A stretch of DNA of 64,000 nt from Plasmodiophora brassicae. Lineage: Eukaryota > Endomyxa > Phytomyxea > Plasmodiophorida > Plasmodiophoridae. The position numbers and the translations under genes were made by a program. The notes beneath the pieces are model-generated. The model did no database searches and was not told the DNA's origin. It was given only the letters and a program-made list of their open reading frames with translations. Of the stretch, positions 1 through 11,429 are shown piece after piece (the stretch's first letter is position 1; every line of letters starts with the position of its first letter). Location of the stretch: NCBI GenBank assembly GCA_039704465.1, contig JASFAU010000004.1:1575488-1639487 (forward strand). The letters are read 5' to 3'.

Positions 1-3000
1 GAACGACGACGCAGTTCCATGGCGACGTGCGGCAGTTGCCGATCTCGACGATGGACCCGCTGTACCACGACGACACGTCGGCGTACCACATGCGGAACCG
101 GTCGCCGACCTGCCACCGGGCGCGCAGAGCGCCCTCGACGACCCATTCGGGGACAACAAAGTCGGGCTCGTCGATCGGGTAGAACGGTATCAGGACCGTC
201 GGCGACGACGCGTTGCCGGGCCTGGCCTCGTCATCATCGGCGGATTCATCGGCGCCGGCCTGGTCGTCGAACTGGACGGACAGGTCGGCGACAACGGGCT
301 GGCGCGCCCCACGAAACCGCATGCGGTACGCGATGGCGACAACGACGCCGAACAGGACCGGCGGCGGCGTGGCGTCGGTCGGCCAGGGCCAATCGGGCAG
401 TTGCCGGGCGACGGTCGGGTCGAGCTGCGACAGGAACGACCAGTGCCCTTCGCCGAAGTAGGCCACACGATCGCCGACCTGCGGGACGTACCCGCCGACG
501 GGCGTGCCGGGCGCCTCCCGCTGGAGCCAGCGACGATCCGGGCCAGTGGCGCCCGCCTGGTCGCTGGGCGACGCCTGCGCGCGACGGCACCGCTTGCTGA
601 CACGGACGATGATCGGCTCGTCATCGGCGTCGTTGCCCGACTCGGACGCCTGCCCCGCATCGTCGTCGCTGGCACGTCGTCGCAGGCGAGTGAACGACGG
701 CCGATCGGGGGCGGGCGAGCTCGCCGGACTGCCCACACGATGGCGAGCAGCGGCACCGGGTGGGCGACGGCGAACGCGAGGAAGGACGCGGTCGTCGGCA
801 GAGTCGCTCTGGCTCGAACCCGACAGTGACCGACGAGGCGACGACCGACCACCACTGGCCCTACTTTCGCTCAGGCGCGGACGAATAACGACGTCGTCGT
901 CCAGGTCGGTGTCGTCGGGCAGATCGTCGTCCGACGACGTCGCCTGGACGGATTCGTCGTGCGACGACTCCGACGCCGTCGTGCTGAAGTCGTCGCTGGC
1001 CAGGGTGTCGGTGCCGGAGCGCCACGGGTCGTCGTCGTCGTCGTCGTCGACGACGGCGGCGGCTGCCTCAGCGACGAGCGCCTGGATGAACGCGGACGGT
1101 GGCGACGCAGCAGGAGGCGCAGGCGGAGAGCTGGCGACCAGGTCGACGAGCTCCTCGACGCGAGGCGCCGTCCGGTGGCGGGTCTCCTCGCCGTCCTCGT
1201 CCGCATCGCTGCCCGCCTCGGGGAGCCACTCACGTTGCCGGCCCTGTTCGAGGTCGTCGGCGCCCCATACGTAATACATGACGGAGGCGTGCGACGCGGC
1301 CATACCAGCAGGTGCGCGGGCTGGATCACGTACGCCTCGAAGTCGGCATTGCAGAGCGTTCGCGACTGGAACGGCGCCGCGTGCATCGACGCGTCCGCCT
1401 GCGCGCGCGCACGTCAGCAATGGACGGCGTCGCGGAAGCGCCCCGCGTCACCGATTCGCTCAGGAAGAACTGGGCGGCCGGCACAACGGCGTAGCGTCGG
1501 CGGGAACCCGTCCCGAAGAGCACGAGGCGGCCCATGTCGCTCGTGGCACCTGCACCAGACGGCAACGTCAGCGGATGCGCACAGCGACGGGGGGGCCCCA
1601 ACGCGGGCGCGCCTACACAGCCATTCGCCACCGCTGGACACAGCACAGTCCACGAACCGATCTGTGGGCCACCTTGTTCAGCACAGGGGGAGGCACAACC
1701 GAGGGCAGGCAGCGCAACCCCAAACCCGACATTGATCTGTGGCCGGGAACCGTGATACGATGGCGCCCGTGCGCGCGTCGACAAGGAACGCCTGCCCGTC
1801 GGCCCCGACCGTCAGCAGGATGTCGCCGAGCGCGGGCTGGAGCGACACCGCCAGGACGTCGTCGTGGTGCAGGTGCTGGCGCCAGACGAGGGCGAACGGC
1901 TGCGCCGTCAGCGCATCCCACGCCTCGACGAACGCGCCGTACGTGGTCACCAGGAGCCGGCCCCGGTCCGCCCAGATCAGCGTTGTCGCCCGGTCCGCCC
2001 GCCCGTCCCGGCTGTCCACGACCGTGTGGCAAACGGCGAAGTCGCCGACGTCCAGCACGAAGACGTGGCCGAGGGCGGTGGCGACGGCCAGCTGCCCGGC
2101 GTCGTCGTTGAACACAGTGCAGACGATCTCGCCGGACGGGCTCAGGTCGACGTCGGCGCACGGCTCCGTCCAGCCCTGCTCGACGATCAGCGGCACCGAG
2201 TGCACGACGACATGGCCCGTGTTGAGGCCGACGGCGATGAACGCGTTCGGCGCCCGGCCCACAGCGAGGGCGTTCGCCTCGCACGCGCCCGACGACAACC
2301 TCGGGTACAGGCCCGCGTCCACGTCGAAGTCGTCGCCCATCGAGCAGATCCGGCACGACCCGTTGTGCGTGATCGCCACGACGCGGTCGTCGTCGGGCAG
2401 GAACTGGACGCGCATGACCTCGCCGACCAGGTTGAAGACGCGCAGGCGCGTCCCGTGCCACAGCGACCAGATCGCGCAGGTCATGTCGCTGGACGCCGAC
2501 GCGACCTGCTGATTGCACCGGGAGACGGACAGGTCGTTGACGTTCTTCGTGTGGCCGCACAGCGTCCACTCCAGGGCGCCGTCGCACGTTCGCCACACCT
2601 TGACCATCGTGTCGTCGCCGCCCGTGATGACGCGTCGCCCCGTACGATCGAACGTGACACAATAGATCGCCGCCATGCCGCCGTGGATCGTCGCCAGGCG
2701 CCGGTACGTGCCATGATGGCGACGCGGACGAACGCCCTGCGTCTCGTAACGACACATGGGGGATGGGCGATGCCGGCGCTGTTGCCGGGCCAGGGCCATC
2801 CAGGCTGGACGACGGGCGTCCGTCCCGGACGGCAGCAGCCGGAGAAGTGGATCGGCGGCGCACGACGACGGGAACCGGCGCGCGACATCTGCGAACGTCC
2901 GGTCACGGGTGGCACCGTCCCAGTGGACGGCGCGCCCGAGGAGGCCGGCACCGACGGCGGCGCGCTCGAGGCCGGCGACCGCCTCGGCGAGGGCGCCGTC

Positions 3001-3147
3001 CGCCCCGCGCAGATGCGCCAGCACCAGGTACAGCAGCTCGGCATTGACCGGGCGGACGTCCGGCCACGTCGCACGAGGCGGCGCCCGCCTACGTCCCCCC
3101 GACCCGAGGACGCCGCCTGGACCTGCATCAGCTGCCGATGATGGCAT
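1..3147 (-). CDS. BRWD/PHIP-type WD40-repeat chromatin protein, C-terminus cut by the left window edge
   Basis: The first ~60 residues (motif ELLYLVLAHLRG, then HWDGATRDRTFADVARRFP) match the N-terminal helical module of PHIP/BRWD1-3. WD40 repeats follow, beginning IYCVTFDRTGRRVITGGDD. Deduced exons on the minus strand are 3147-1731, 1661-1617, 1549-1452, 1398-1306 and 1243 to the edge. The joins keep frame and restore the family's last WD strand (WLCATSDMGRLVLFGTG) and the AHLL segment. A long Asp/Ser-rich acidic linker follows. Then comes the conserved region before the bromodomains (VPQVGDRVAYFGEGHWSF, later VGDRFRMWYADVSSWYSGS). Bromodomains, if present, lie outside the window. Family members bind acetylated chromatin and act as DCAF-type CUL4-DDB1 receptors; that role is inferred. 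The ATG at 3147 is chosen because it directly precedes the conserved module and leaves 61 bp to the divergent neighbour. Confidence 0.85.
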
Positions 3148-3208
3148 CGGGCGACGGACTGCGCGGACGTCTTCCCCGCTGGGAGCGCCGCCGCCGCCAC
3201 ACCCGGTC
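3148..3208. promoter_or_regulatory. Putative bidirectional promoter, 61 bp
   Basis: This is the whole interval between the start codons of the BRWD-type gene (-) and the next gene (+). Any core promoter for both must lie here or inside the 5' ends. No TATA-like element is visible; the stretch is GC-rich. Confidence 0.4.
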
Positions 3209-4157
3209 ATGCCCAGGGTGCCGAGGAAGGCGAGGGCGCCCAACCCGGCGCTCCTGTACAAGAACTACCCGTACGCGATGCTGCCGAGGATGCGCCGGCT
3301 GGACGGGGAGGCGGCCGAGGAGCGCGCCAGGTTCGATCGCGGCGCCGCGACCTGGTCGCGTCTGTCTGAAACTGGCCCGCAGGTTGCAAGAGCGGCGCGA
3401 GCGGCGGGTGCACTTTGGGTTTCGGGACGGCGAGGTCTTCAAACTGTTCCGGGACAGCACCCGGGCCGAGAAACGATGGTTCCTGGAGTTCAGCAGCGAA
3501 CCCGAGTACGCGGGTCTGCCGGCGGGCACGTTCGTCGCCGTCCACCAGTCCGGCAGCGTTCTGCACCCGTTCGCCACCTACAACGAGGCAGCCGCTGCCG
3601 TACGCGCCGATCATGAAGCGGGCGGCCCGGCGCCCCTCTCGTTCTACATCGTGGACGTCGGCCGGCAGGCGCCGCATTACCTTCGCATCCCCGACCAGGA
3701 CGGCCCGTTCCATCAGTTCGTCTTCAATCCGGACATGAGCTTCTACAAGGTTAACTGGGGCCGGGGCAAGGACCACGATCCGGTCGTGCCCTGCGTCCTC
3801 CGGGACACGTCCGTGTCGCCGGATGCCATTGCCACGACCGCCGGGACCGATGACGCCTGTGACGATTGTGTCATCCTAACCGAGGACGTGACCGCGATGA
3901 CGACTCGATCCGGGACGCGGTCGTTAACCAGCCGACGCGGCAACCCGATAGATTACCCTGTCGTCCGGAAGCTGGTCGAGATCAACGGGTTGCAGACCGT
4001 GTCCGACTGTATCGTGCGCATGGATTTCATCCCGAAACGGTACGTCGGCCTGAACGTCATCCGACGGTACCTGAACGTGTCAAGCGTCGCGTACCGGATG
4101 AACCCGACAGGGCAATGGCGTCCGCGTCCAGGCCTGCAGAACGAAGTCCTGCTATGA
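3209..4157 (+). CDS. Hypothetical protein, 298 aa, two exons
   Basis: I do not recognise this family. Exon 1 (3209-3330) encodes a basic N-terminus containing ALLYKNYPYAMLPRM. Splicing at 3331-3382 (52 nt, GTTCGA...GCAG) joins it in frame to a long exon ending at TGA 4155-4157. The join gives a continuous charged helix (AEERARLQERRERR). The body carries FGFRDGEVFKLF, FYIVDVG, QFVFNPDMSFYKVNWGRGKD and, near the C-terminus, DYPVVRKLVEINGLQTVSD. No signal peptide or TM segment is visible, so a soluble protein is likely. The ATG at 3209 is used because the alternative frame upstream is Arg-rich and looks like a shadow of the opposite strand. It is head to head with the BRWD-type gene. Confidence 0.6.
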
Positions 4158-4326
4158 CCATAATATTAATAATGTTGTTCGCGATTCGCTGAGCGGGTAG
4201 TGCTTCTATGGGTTTTATTGACGACGATCATCTAGGGGTCGGCGCCAACGGGGACGTGTAAGAATGACGATGATGATGATGGTGGGCACTTGGGATGGGC
4301 ATCCGAGGTGGTGCTGCGCGTCGGCA

Positions 4327-5598
<1,272 letters not shown>

Positions 5599-6165
5599 AT
5601 GGATGCACTTGGGACGATGGAACTGCGCCCAGATGTGGTGGAACGCGTCAGGAGACGCGTGCCCCCTGCCCAGTCGTTCCGTTGTTTCCCGTGCTGCTGC
5701 TGCGCCATGCGCCTCGAGCTGGGCATGCAGGTGCTCAGCGGCATCATCGTCATCGTGTCCGTTCTGCAGGTCGCCGAAGGCGCCGTCACGATCCAGAGAC
5801 GGTACGCGTTCTCACACGCCTCGGACGACATTGCCGATTCCCTGGGCATGCCATCCCTGCATCACCCGCCCGAGTACTACGTCTACCGAGGCGTGCTCAT
5901 GGTCGTCAGCGGCGTGATGGGCGTGCCCATTGGCGTCCTCCTCATGGTGGCCGTTGGCATGAAACGGGCGCGCTACGCGTGGATCTCGGTCGTGTCCTTC
6001 GCCGCCCTTCTGGTCGCCGAAACCATCCTGGCCGTCGTCTACCTGTCGCCGTACTTCGCCTTCGGCGTCATCGTCCCCCTGTACTTCCTGTACTGCATGT
6101 GGTCGTACGCCATCCAGCTCGAGGCACCCTGCGCACACATGCCGGTGGCCGTCCACGCCGTGTAA
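5599..6165 (+). CDS. Four-TM membrane protein, unknown function
   Basis: Starting at ATG 5599 (MDALGTMELRP), the product is 188 aa. A short cytosolic N-terminus holds a cysteine cluster (CFPCCCC), a plausible palmitoylation site. Four hydrophobic segments follow: about residues 45-68 (VLSGIIVIVSVLQV), 95-118 (GVLMVVSGVMGVPIGVLLMV), 125-147 (WISVVSFAALLVAETILAVV) and 150-172 (FAFGVIVPLYFLYCMW). The architecture resembles small tetraspan proteins, but I see no tetraspanin CCG motif. A 3' exon beyond the TAA at 6163 cannot be excluded. The next gene starts 191 bp downstream on the same strand. Confidence 0.6.
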   Translation: MDALGTMELRPDVVERVRRRVPPAQSFRCFPCCCCAMRLELGMQVLSGIIVIVSVLQVAEGAVTIQRRYAFSHASDDIADSLGMPSLHHPPEYYVYRGVLMVVSGVMGVPIGVLLMVAVGMKRARYAWISVVSFAALLVAETILAVVYLSPYFAFGVIVPLYFLYCMWSYAIQLEAPCAHMPVAVHAV

Positions 6166-6356
6166 TATATACACGAGGCGTACGGCCGCAACAACAGGCA
6201 CCTCGCGATTGGCAACGGGTTGCAGTACCTGGTGTTAGTTTGCGACGCGGACGCGGACCGGGCAGCCGCTTGTTCGGGGTTTTCCCTTTGGGCGGTGGGT
6301 GCCGCGCGCCGCCCCCGGCCCGTCACGGTGCGGGGTCGCCAACCCTAAATCCGGTC

Positions 6357-7644
6357 ATGTTCGCCTGGTACCGCCCCTACAACTGCAACGGGGCGATCAC
6401 GGCGGCGGTTGTCGCCGTCGCATCCAGCCTGGTCGCAGCCTTCCCGTTCGTCACGCGCCCGTCCATGTAGCACAGGCCGTCGTGGGCGCTGACCCTCGTG
6501 TATACAGGGTGCACAATGTCCTGCTCGGGACCGGACATACGGCACCCGTCGTTGTATTCGGCGTGCTCCTGCTCGTTGCGTCAGTGTCGCTGTTCGGCAC
6601 GATCCTATCCGACCCGGGTATCATTCCTCGACGGCCACCGTTGCGCCCCGGTACCTGGCAGCACCGTCACACGCGCGCCGTCCCTACCAACCTGGTGGCT
6701 GCCGCCTGTAGGCGAGTGCAAACCGAACAGGGTGCAGGATGTGCTTGTGGCCGGCCAGCTGACTCGCCTGCGATGGTGCGAGACCTGCTGCATCTTTCGG
6801 CCGCCCCGATCCGCGCACTGCTGGATCGTCGACGCCTGCATCGAGAAGTACGCGTCGCGATGCGCGCGCTCGTCGTGGACAATGCCCCCTCTGACTGGTT
6901 CTGTGTGCAACGTCAGTTACGACCACTACTGCCCCTTCCTCGGCAATGCCATCGGCAAGGGCAACTACAGGTTCTATCTCGCCTTCATCGCCTCGACGTC
7001 ACTGTTAACGGTACGTCGATCCTTCAAGGGGTTCGCGCTCACCGCCACCGCCGCCACCGCCACCTGAATATGCAGCACGTAGCTGTTCTCCATTGCCGTC
7101 TGCGTTGTCGACATGGCGCTGGTCGTTCAGCGAGGCCGGCCCAGGTCGCCGGCGGGTTCGGAGCTCCATCGCTCAAACGATATCGGCGGGTGCCCTGATG
7201 CGGTTTCTGCAGATTCCGCGCCGACCTGGACAATAATCTTCACGGACGCGCCTGTCACCCTGGCACTGACCGTTTTCCTGTTCCTCGCCATGTGCTTCGT
7301 GGTCGGTCTGACCGTGTTCCACACCTACCTGATCGCTCTCGGCATGTCCACCAACGAAAGGGTACGCGTCCGCGCGCCCCCCACCCTGTTTCTCCTTTCG
7401 GCCAACTCCAATGGTTCAGCTACGCGATGCATTCCCGGACGGGAACCCGTACTCGAAAGGCGTCCTCCGCAACCTGACCTCGATCTGCTGTGCCTGGCCG
7501 CGCAGGGGCCGCCGTCGCCATCGCCGCATGGTGCCATCCGAAACGGCCGCTGTCGCCAGTGCCAACGGGAGCAGGCAGTCGGCCGACGACAACGGCGATT
7601 CCCTGGTCCTCGAAGTGCGGCACACAATACACGGCCAGGTATGA
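6357..7644 (+). CDS. DHHC-family palmitoyltransferase (DHYC variant)
   Basis: Protein S-acyltransferase of endomembranes. Deduced exons are 6357-6466, 6508-6650, 6712-6847, 6917-7010, one from 7083 (3' boundary uncertain), one from about 7208, and a last one ending at TAA 7644. The splice joins rebuild the cysteine-rich domain: WCETCCIFRPPRSAHC, then CIENYDHYCPFLGNAIGKGN. Four TM segments are present, two before and two after this domain, plus the HTYLIALGMSTNE segment where the family has a TTxE motif. A short C-terminal region has the conserved NPYSKG. The catalytic tetrapeptide reads DHYC. DHYC enzymes such as yeast Akr1 are active, so this need not mean loss of function. Intron 4 begins GTACGT. 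Confidence 0.88.
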
Positions 7645-7801
7645 TCATTGTCTGGCAGCCGGTTGCTGTCGCCTGGGGGACGGGCCGGGGGATTTCCCTC
7701 CGCTCGCGGTACCGCCCAGATCTTTGCCCAGGCGGCCATCGTACCGGTCGGATCGATCGGGAGGGTTGCCGAATCCCACATCGGTGTGTCCTGGGCGAAC
7801 A

Positions 7802-8500
7802 ATGGCAGATGTGCTCGTGCACGACATTGACGTGGGCGTTGGCGACGGGCGGGACAGCATGTACCATCTGTTGGAAGGCGACCCGATCGACGTGCTGACG
7901 TCGGGTCCCAAGGCCGTCCTCACCGAGGACGTTCCCGTGGTCGTCGCCCTCCTCGCCAGCGTCGTCTTTGTCGCCCTGCAATGCCGAGCCACTGTCGTCG
8001 CAAGCGATTGCGTTGCAACGAGTGGCACCGACCTGGTCAAGTCGGCCGTCGTCCTGCTCGCGTGGGTCGCTGTGGCGGGCGCCTTGCTGTCGTCCATCAC
8101 CTCCGTCGTTCTGTCCATCCTGCGGAACGCTGTCGCCATGCTGATGGTCGTCCCCGTGCTGGCCGGGTCGGTGGCAACCACCGCCGGCCTTGTCGCCGTC
8201 CTCGACCCGTCGTCGTTCGGGAATGCATCCGCGTCGTGCCCGTCGGGCTTGGTGGCGACCTGGACGGCCGGATCTGTTGGCATCGTCGTCACGCAGCTGC
8301 TGTCGATCCTGGTCGTCCTGTACCGTCGGCATCGCCTGCTTCGCGCGCCCTACGACCGATTCGGCCAGCGCCGACGCGACGTCGCCGGCGCGAAACGCGA
8401 CCTGAAGCGCATGGCGCTCTTCGTCGTCGGCACCGGGTTCTTCATCGGCATCCCGATCGCTATCGAATCCGCCGTCGTCGCCTACGTCGCCCTCGCATGA
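7802..8500 (+). CDS. Multi-pass (about five TM) membrane protein, unknown
   Basis: An uninterrupted 232-aa frame starts at ATG 7802 (MADVLVHDIDVG). After ~45 hydrophilic residues come hydrophobic segments: VVVALLASVVFVALQC, VVLLAWVAVAGALLSSI, VAMLMVVPVLAGSVATTAG, GIVVTQLLSILVVLY and, after a basic stretch (RRHRLLRAPYDRF), MALFVVGTGFFIGIPIAI. The basic stretch is probably a cytosolic loop. No family is recognised. It lies downstream of the DHHC gene on the same strand, which is not evidence of a functional link. Confidence 0.6.
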   Translation: MADVLVHDIDVGVGDGRDSMYHLLEGDPIDVLTSGPKAVLTEDVPVVVALLASVVFVALQCRATVVASDCVATSGTDLVKSAVVLLAWVAVAGALLSSITSVVLSILRNAVAMLMVVPVLAGSVATTAGLVAVLDPSSFGNASASCPSGLVATWTAGSVGIVVTQLLSILVVLYRRHRLLRAPYDRFGQRRRDVAGAKRDLKRMALFVVGTGFFIGIPIAIESAVVAYVALA

Positions 8501-8730
8501 CCCTGGCGCGGCGTCGACCCAATGGGGACAGGGCTTAACCGCGAGGCGTGTATGATGGAAGAACATACAGAGGAATGGCTATGGGCAGCGCGTCGTGTGT
8601 GTCTGTTTGTGTGCGCGCCTCCAGCAGCAAGGTACACACCAAGGCGGAGCGAGATGAGGGCGCGACATGGAGCCGTTGGGAGATATTTCGTTGGCCGTGT
8701 GGGCGAATATCTGTGAAGACGTCGGGCGGG

Positions 8731-10239
8731 ATGGGGTCGACGTTGTCCTGTTCGCGGTCCAGCGACGTGGTCGTGACGTCGACCTTCGAGTCGATGTACG
8801 AGATCGGCGCCGAGCTCGGCAAGGGCCACTTCGCCGTGGTGCACGCCTGCGTGCACGTCGGGACGGGCGTGAAGTACGCGGTGAAGGTGATCAACAAGCG
8901 GCGGGTGACGAACCCGATGTCGATGCGGGAGGAGGTGACCGTCCTGCGGAAAGTGGGCCGCCATCCGTATTGCATCGAGCTGGTCGACGTGTTCGAGGAC
9001 GACTCGAACTTCTACCTGGTCATGGAGCTGTGCACGGGCGGCGACCTGTTCTCCAGGATCGTCGACTATGGCAGCTACTCGGAGATGGACGCCAGCAGGA
9101 CGCTGTTCCAGCTGGCGACGGCCCTCGACCACATCCACCAGCAGGGCATCACGCACCGCGACCTGAAACCCGAGAACATCCTGTTGCTGAACAGCACGCC
9201 CGACTCCGACCTCAAGGTCGGCGACTTTGGCCTGTCCAAGATCGTCGAGGGCGGCCCGTCCGTCGTCATGAAGACGATCTGCGGCACGTGGGCCTACTGC
9301 GGTTCGTACCAGGAACGGCCCCCGCGTCCCTGGCCGCTGATTAACGCACGTCTGTCACAGCGCCCGAGGTCATCGAGCAGAAGCCGTACACCAGCCTGGT
9401 CGACAACTGGACGCTCGGCGTCCTCATGTTCATTCTGTAAGTCCGTTCGCTGTCAGCGGGGACACTGTGGCACCTGACGCGCGTCGATGCTGACAGGTTG
9501 AGCGGGGTAAGGCGTTGCCCGAGGCACCACTGCCTGGCCATGTGCCTGCGCTGACGACCGATTCGTGACAGTACCATCCGTTCGACGATTTCGGCGACCT
9601 TCCTGAACCGGAACTGCTTGAGCGGATCGTGTCGTGCGATTACAGTTTCAATGACCCGGTCTGGAGCGACATCAGCGAACAACGTCGGGCCACACGTGTG
9701 CTGCCAGTGTAACGCCCGCTGACTATTTCGGTTTGACATACGCAGCGAAGCAGATGATTCGGGCGCTGCTGAAGATCGTCCCCGAGGAGCGCATGTCGCT
9801 GGCCGATTTCCTGGCGTCGCCCTGGATCCAGGGCAAGCAGGCGAAGTCGGCGCCGCTGACGAGCACGCTGAACCGGATGCAGTCGTTCAACAGCGGCCGG
9901 AAGAGCAAGGTCTGGCGCGTGTGTGTGATGGCCCGCCCTCGTACGGCTCTCACCTGGCCCATGGTGTCACAGGGCGGGTTGATGTCGCAGACGAGCAACC
10001 TGGACCTAAGTTATAGCCAGTCGGAGACGCGGGACCGCGAGCGTATCGCGACGAACGCCATCCAGCAGCGTATCGTGGAGGCCACCGAGGACGACGATTC
10101 GGACGTCGACGCCGGCGCCGCCGCCAAGGGGAACGCAGTGACGACGCCAACGACCAGCAAACCGCCCATATCCAACGGCGGCGCCGGCGAGAAGCACACT
10201 GTCCAGTTCGCCGCCGTCGTTGAGTCCATCAAAGATTAA
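8731..10239 (+). CDS. Calcium/calmodulin-dependent-type Ser/Thr kinase, likely N-myristoylated
   Basis: Deduced exons 8731-9301, 9361-9436, 9497-9506 (a 10-nt micro-exon), 9572-9683, 9746-9909 and 9973-10239 give 399 aa in one frame. Kinase motifs appear in order: GKGHFAVV glycine loop, YAVKVIN (ATP-binding Lys), HRDLKPENILLL, DFGLSK, and CAPEVIEQKPY created by splicing. GYHPFDDF and the C-lobe end ERMSLADFLASPWIQG are typical of CAMK-group enzymes. Introns 2 and 3 start GTAAGT and GTAAGG. The start at 8731 gives MGSTLSCS, a good myristoylation plus palmitoylation signal. The ~110-residue tail is Ser/Thr/Asp-rich; a calmodulin-binding segment is not obvious, so Ca2+ regulation is inferred from kinase class only. 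Confidence 0.92.
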
Positions 10240-10322
10240 AACGCTCGCCCAAATGTGTACACCGTCGAAGCGATTATCAAAGGAACGGACATCGTGGTCT
10301 GTGTGAGCGTGTGTGTATGTGT

Positions 10323-11057
10323 TTAACAGCCGACTTCAGAGCAGGGCTTCCCGTCCTGCACCGTGTCGCTGGCCCAGATCGCCCTGTCGGGGTCGTACGT
10401 GACCAGGTTGCCATCGCTCTGCATGTCGAGGCGGAACGGGTTCCTGCCACCCTGGCTGTATCCCTCGCTCTCCCACAGCGGCAGATTACCGCGGTCGTAC
10501 AGGACCAGGTTGCCATCCGCCTGCTGCATGAAGTAGCAGGGGCCACGACTGGCCTGCTCGCCCTTGTTCGTCGCCCAGATCGCGACGTCCTGCCCAGCGC
10601 GGTACACGACCGCATTGCAATCCTCCTGCATGATCAGCGTGAAGCGCCCGTCCTTGCTGCGAATGAACTGGTTTGGCGTCAGGCGCTGCCCTTCCTGCAG
10701 GGCACTTGGGATCGGTGCAGGGGTGGGCGCGGGCGTCGGCGCTGGTGTCGGCGCAGCGGTCGGCGCAGGTGTCGGCGCAGGTGTCGGAGCGGGTGTTGGC
10801 GCTGGGGCAGGCGCAACGGTTGGCGCTGGGGAAGGCGCAACGGTTGGCGCTGGGGCAGGCGCAACGGTTGACGTCAGCGTCCTCGCCTCGTTGTTCCCCA
10901 TCGCGTTCGCGCCCGCCGACAGCGGCAGCGATTCAGGGCGGGCCGTCGACGGAAGCGGCTGGGACAACGAGGCCAACGGGCAGTCCTGTCCACGAACGGT
11001 AGGCGCAGCAGCGGCCAGGGCGAGGACGGCGACAGTGACCAGGCGCGCGAGCGACAT
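10323..11057 (-). CDS. Secreted bulb-type (mannose-binding) lectin with Ala-Pro-Thr linker
   Basis: Single-exon gene of 244 aa. The signal peptide is MSLARLVTVAVLALAAAAP. The linker at about residues 65-118 is built of APAPT/APTPAPTP repeats, as in extended, O-glycosylated stalks. A B-lectin domain follows with three sugar-binding QxDxNxVxY-type sites: MQEDCNAVVYRAG, MQQADGNLVLYDRGN and MQSDGNLVTYDPD. WATNKGE and WASDTVQ are the usual strand ends. Start ATG 11057 is chosen because the signal peptide begins there. Family members bind mannose on glycoproteins or on bacterial and fungal surfaces; a role in adhesion, defence or prey recognition is inference. Confidence 0.88.
   Translation of the reverse strand: MSLARLVTVAVLALAAAAPTVRGQDCPLASLSQPLPSTARPESLPLSAGANAMGNNEARTLTSTVAPAPAPTVAPSPAPTVAPAPAPTPAPTPAPTPAPTAAPTPAPTPAPTPAPIPSALQEGQRLTPNQFIRSKDGRFTLIMQEDCNAVVYRAGQDVAIWATNKGEQASRGPCYFMQQADGNLVLYDRGNLPLWESEGYSQGGRNPFRLDMQSDGNLVTYDPDRAIWASDTVQDGKPCSEVGC
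10715..10875 (-). repeat. In-frame 6/12-bp repeat coding for the Ala-Pro-Thr stalk
   Basis: Tandem units close to GGCGCTGGGGCAGGCGCAAC and GGTGTCGGCGCA on the plus strand code for APAPTVAP and PTPAP on the minus strand. The copies are not perfectly identical. This is low-complexity coding sequence, expected to vary in length between strains. Confidence 0.8.
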
Positions 11058-11429
11058 GGTTGCCGGAATTGGGGGTACGACGGGTAACGTCGGTGTTTGA
11101 GGTTGAACGGCGGATTTCGAATCTGGCTCGCCGTCACAACGCCGGAACCTGCCGGTCACGACGAACATGACATCATCCGTTCCCGTTTCGTCGTGAGTCA
11201 CCCCCCGGTCCGGAATGATGACCCATCCGACGGAAGCGGGGGGACTCGCCGGTCTAGCGAGCGCGCTTCATCGACGGTGCGGGGCTGTCTAAAGAGGCAA
11301 CCGTGCGTCGCCCCCGGCCCCTCGACGGGTACTTCTCGACCCTGCCGGTCGGCCAGGCGCGCCATGGCGTGTATTCGGTCGGGTTGACGGCGTGCGCGCG
11401 TCGCCGCTTCCGGCACAGGCGCTGGACTG
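11058..11429. other. Intergenic between lectin (-) and PPR-DYW gene (+)
   Basis: Divergent upstream region of both genes. No gene supported and no distinctive motif seen. Confidence 0.5.

Noticed and set aside
3355..3382. A 28-nt intron in the hypothetical gene at 3.2 kb
   Set aside because: It also keeps the frame, but an upstream donor at 3331 gives a 52-nt intron of the size seen elsewhere and a cleaner helix.
7325..8566. 413-codon minus-strand frame opposite the DHHC 3' end and the five-TM gene
   Set aside because: Arg/Gly/Asp-rich shadow; the plus-strand frames have TM segments and family motifs.
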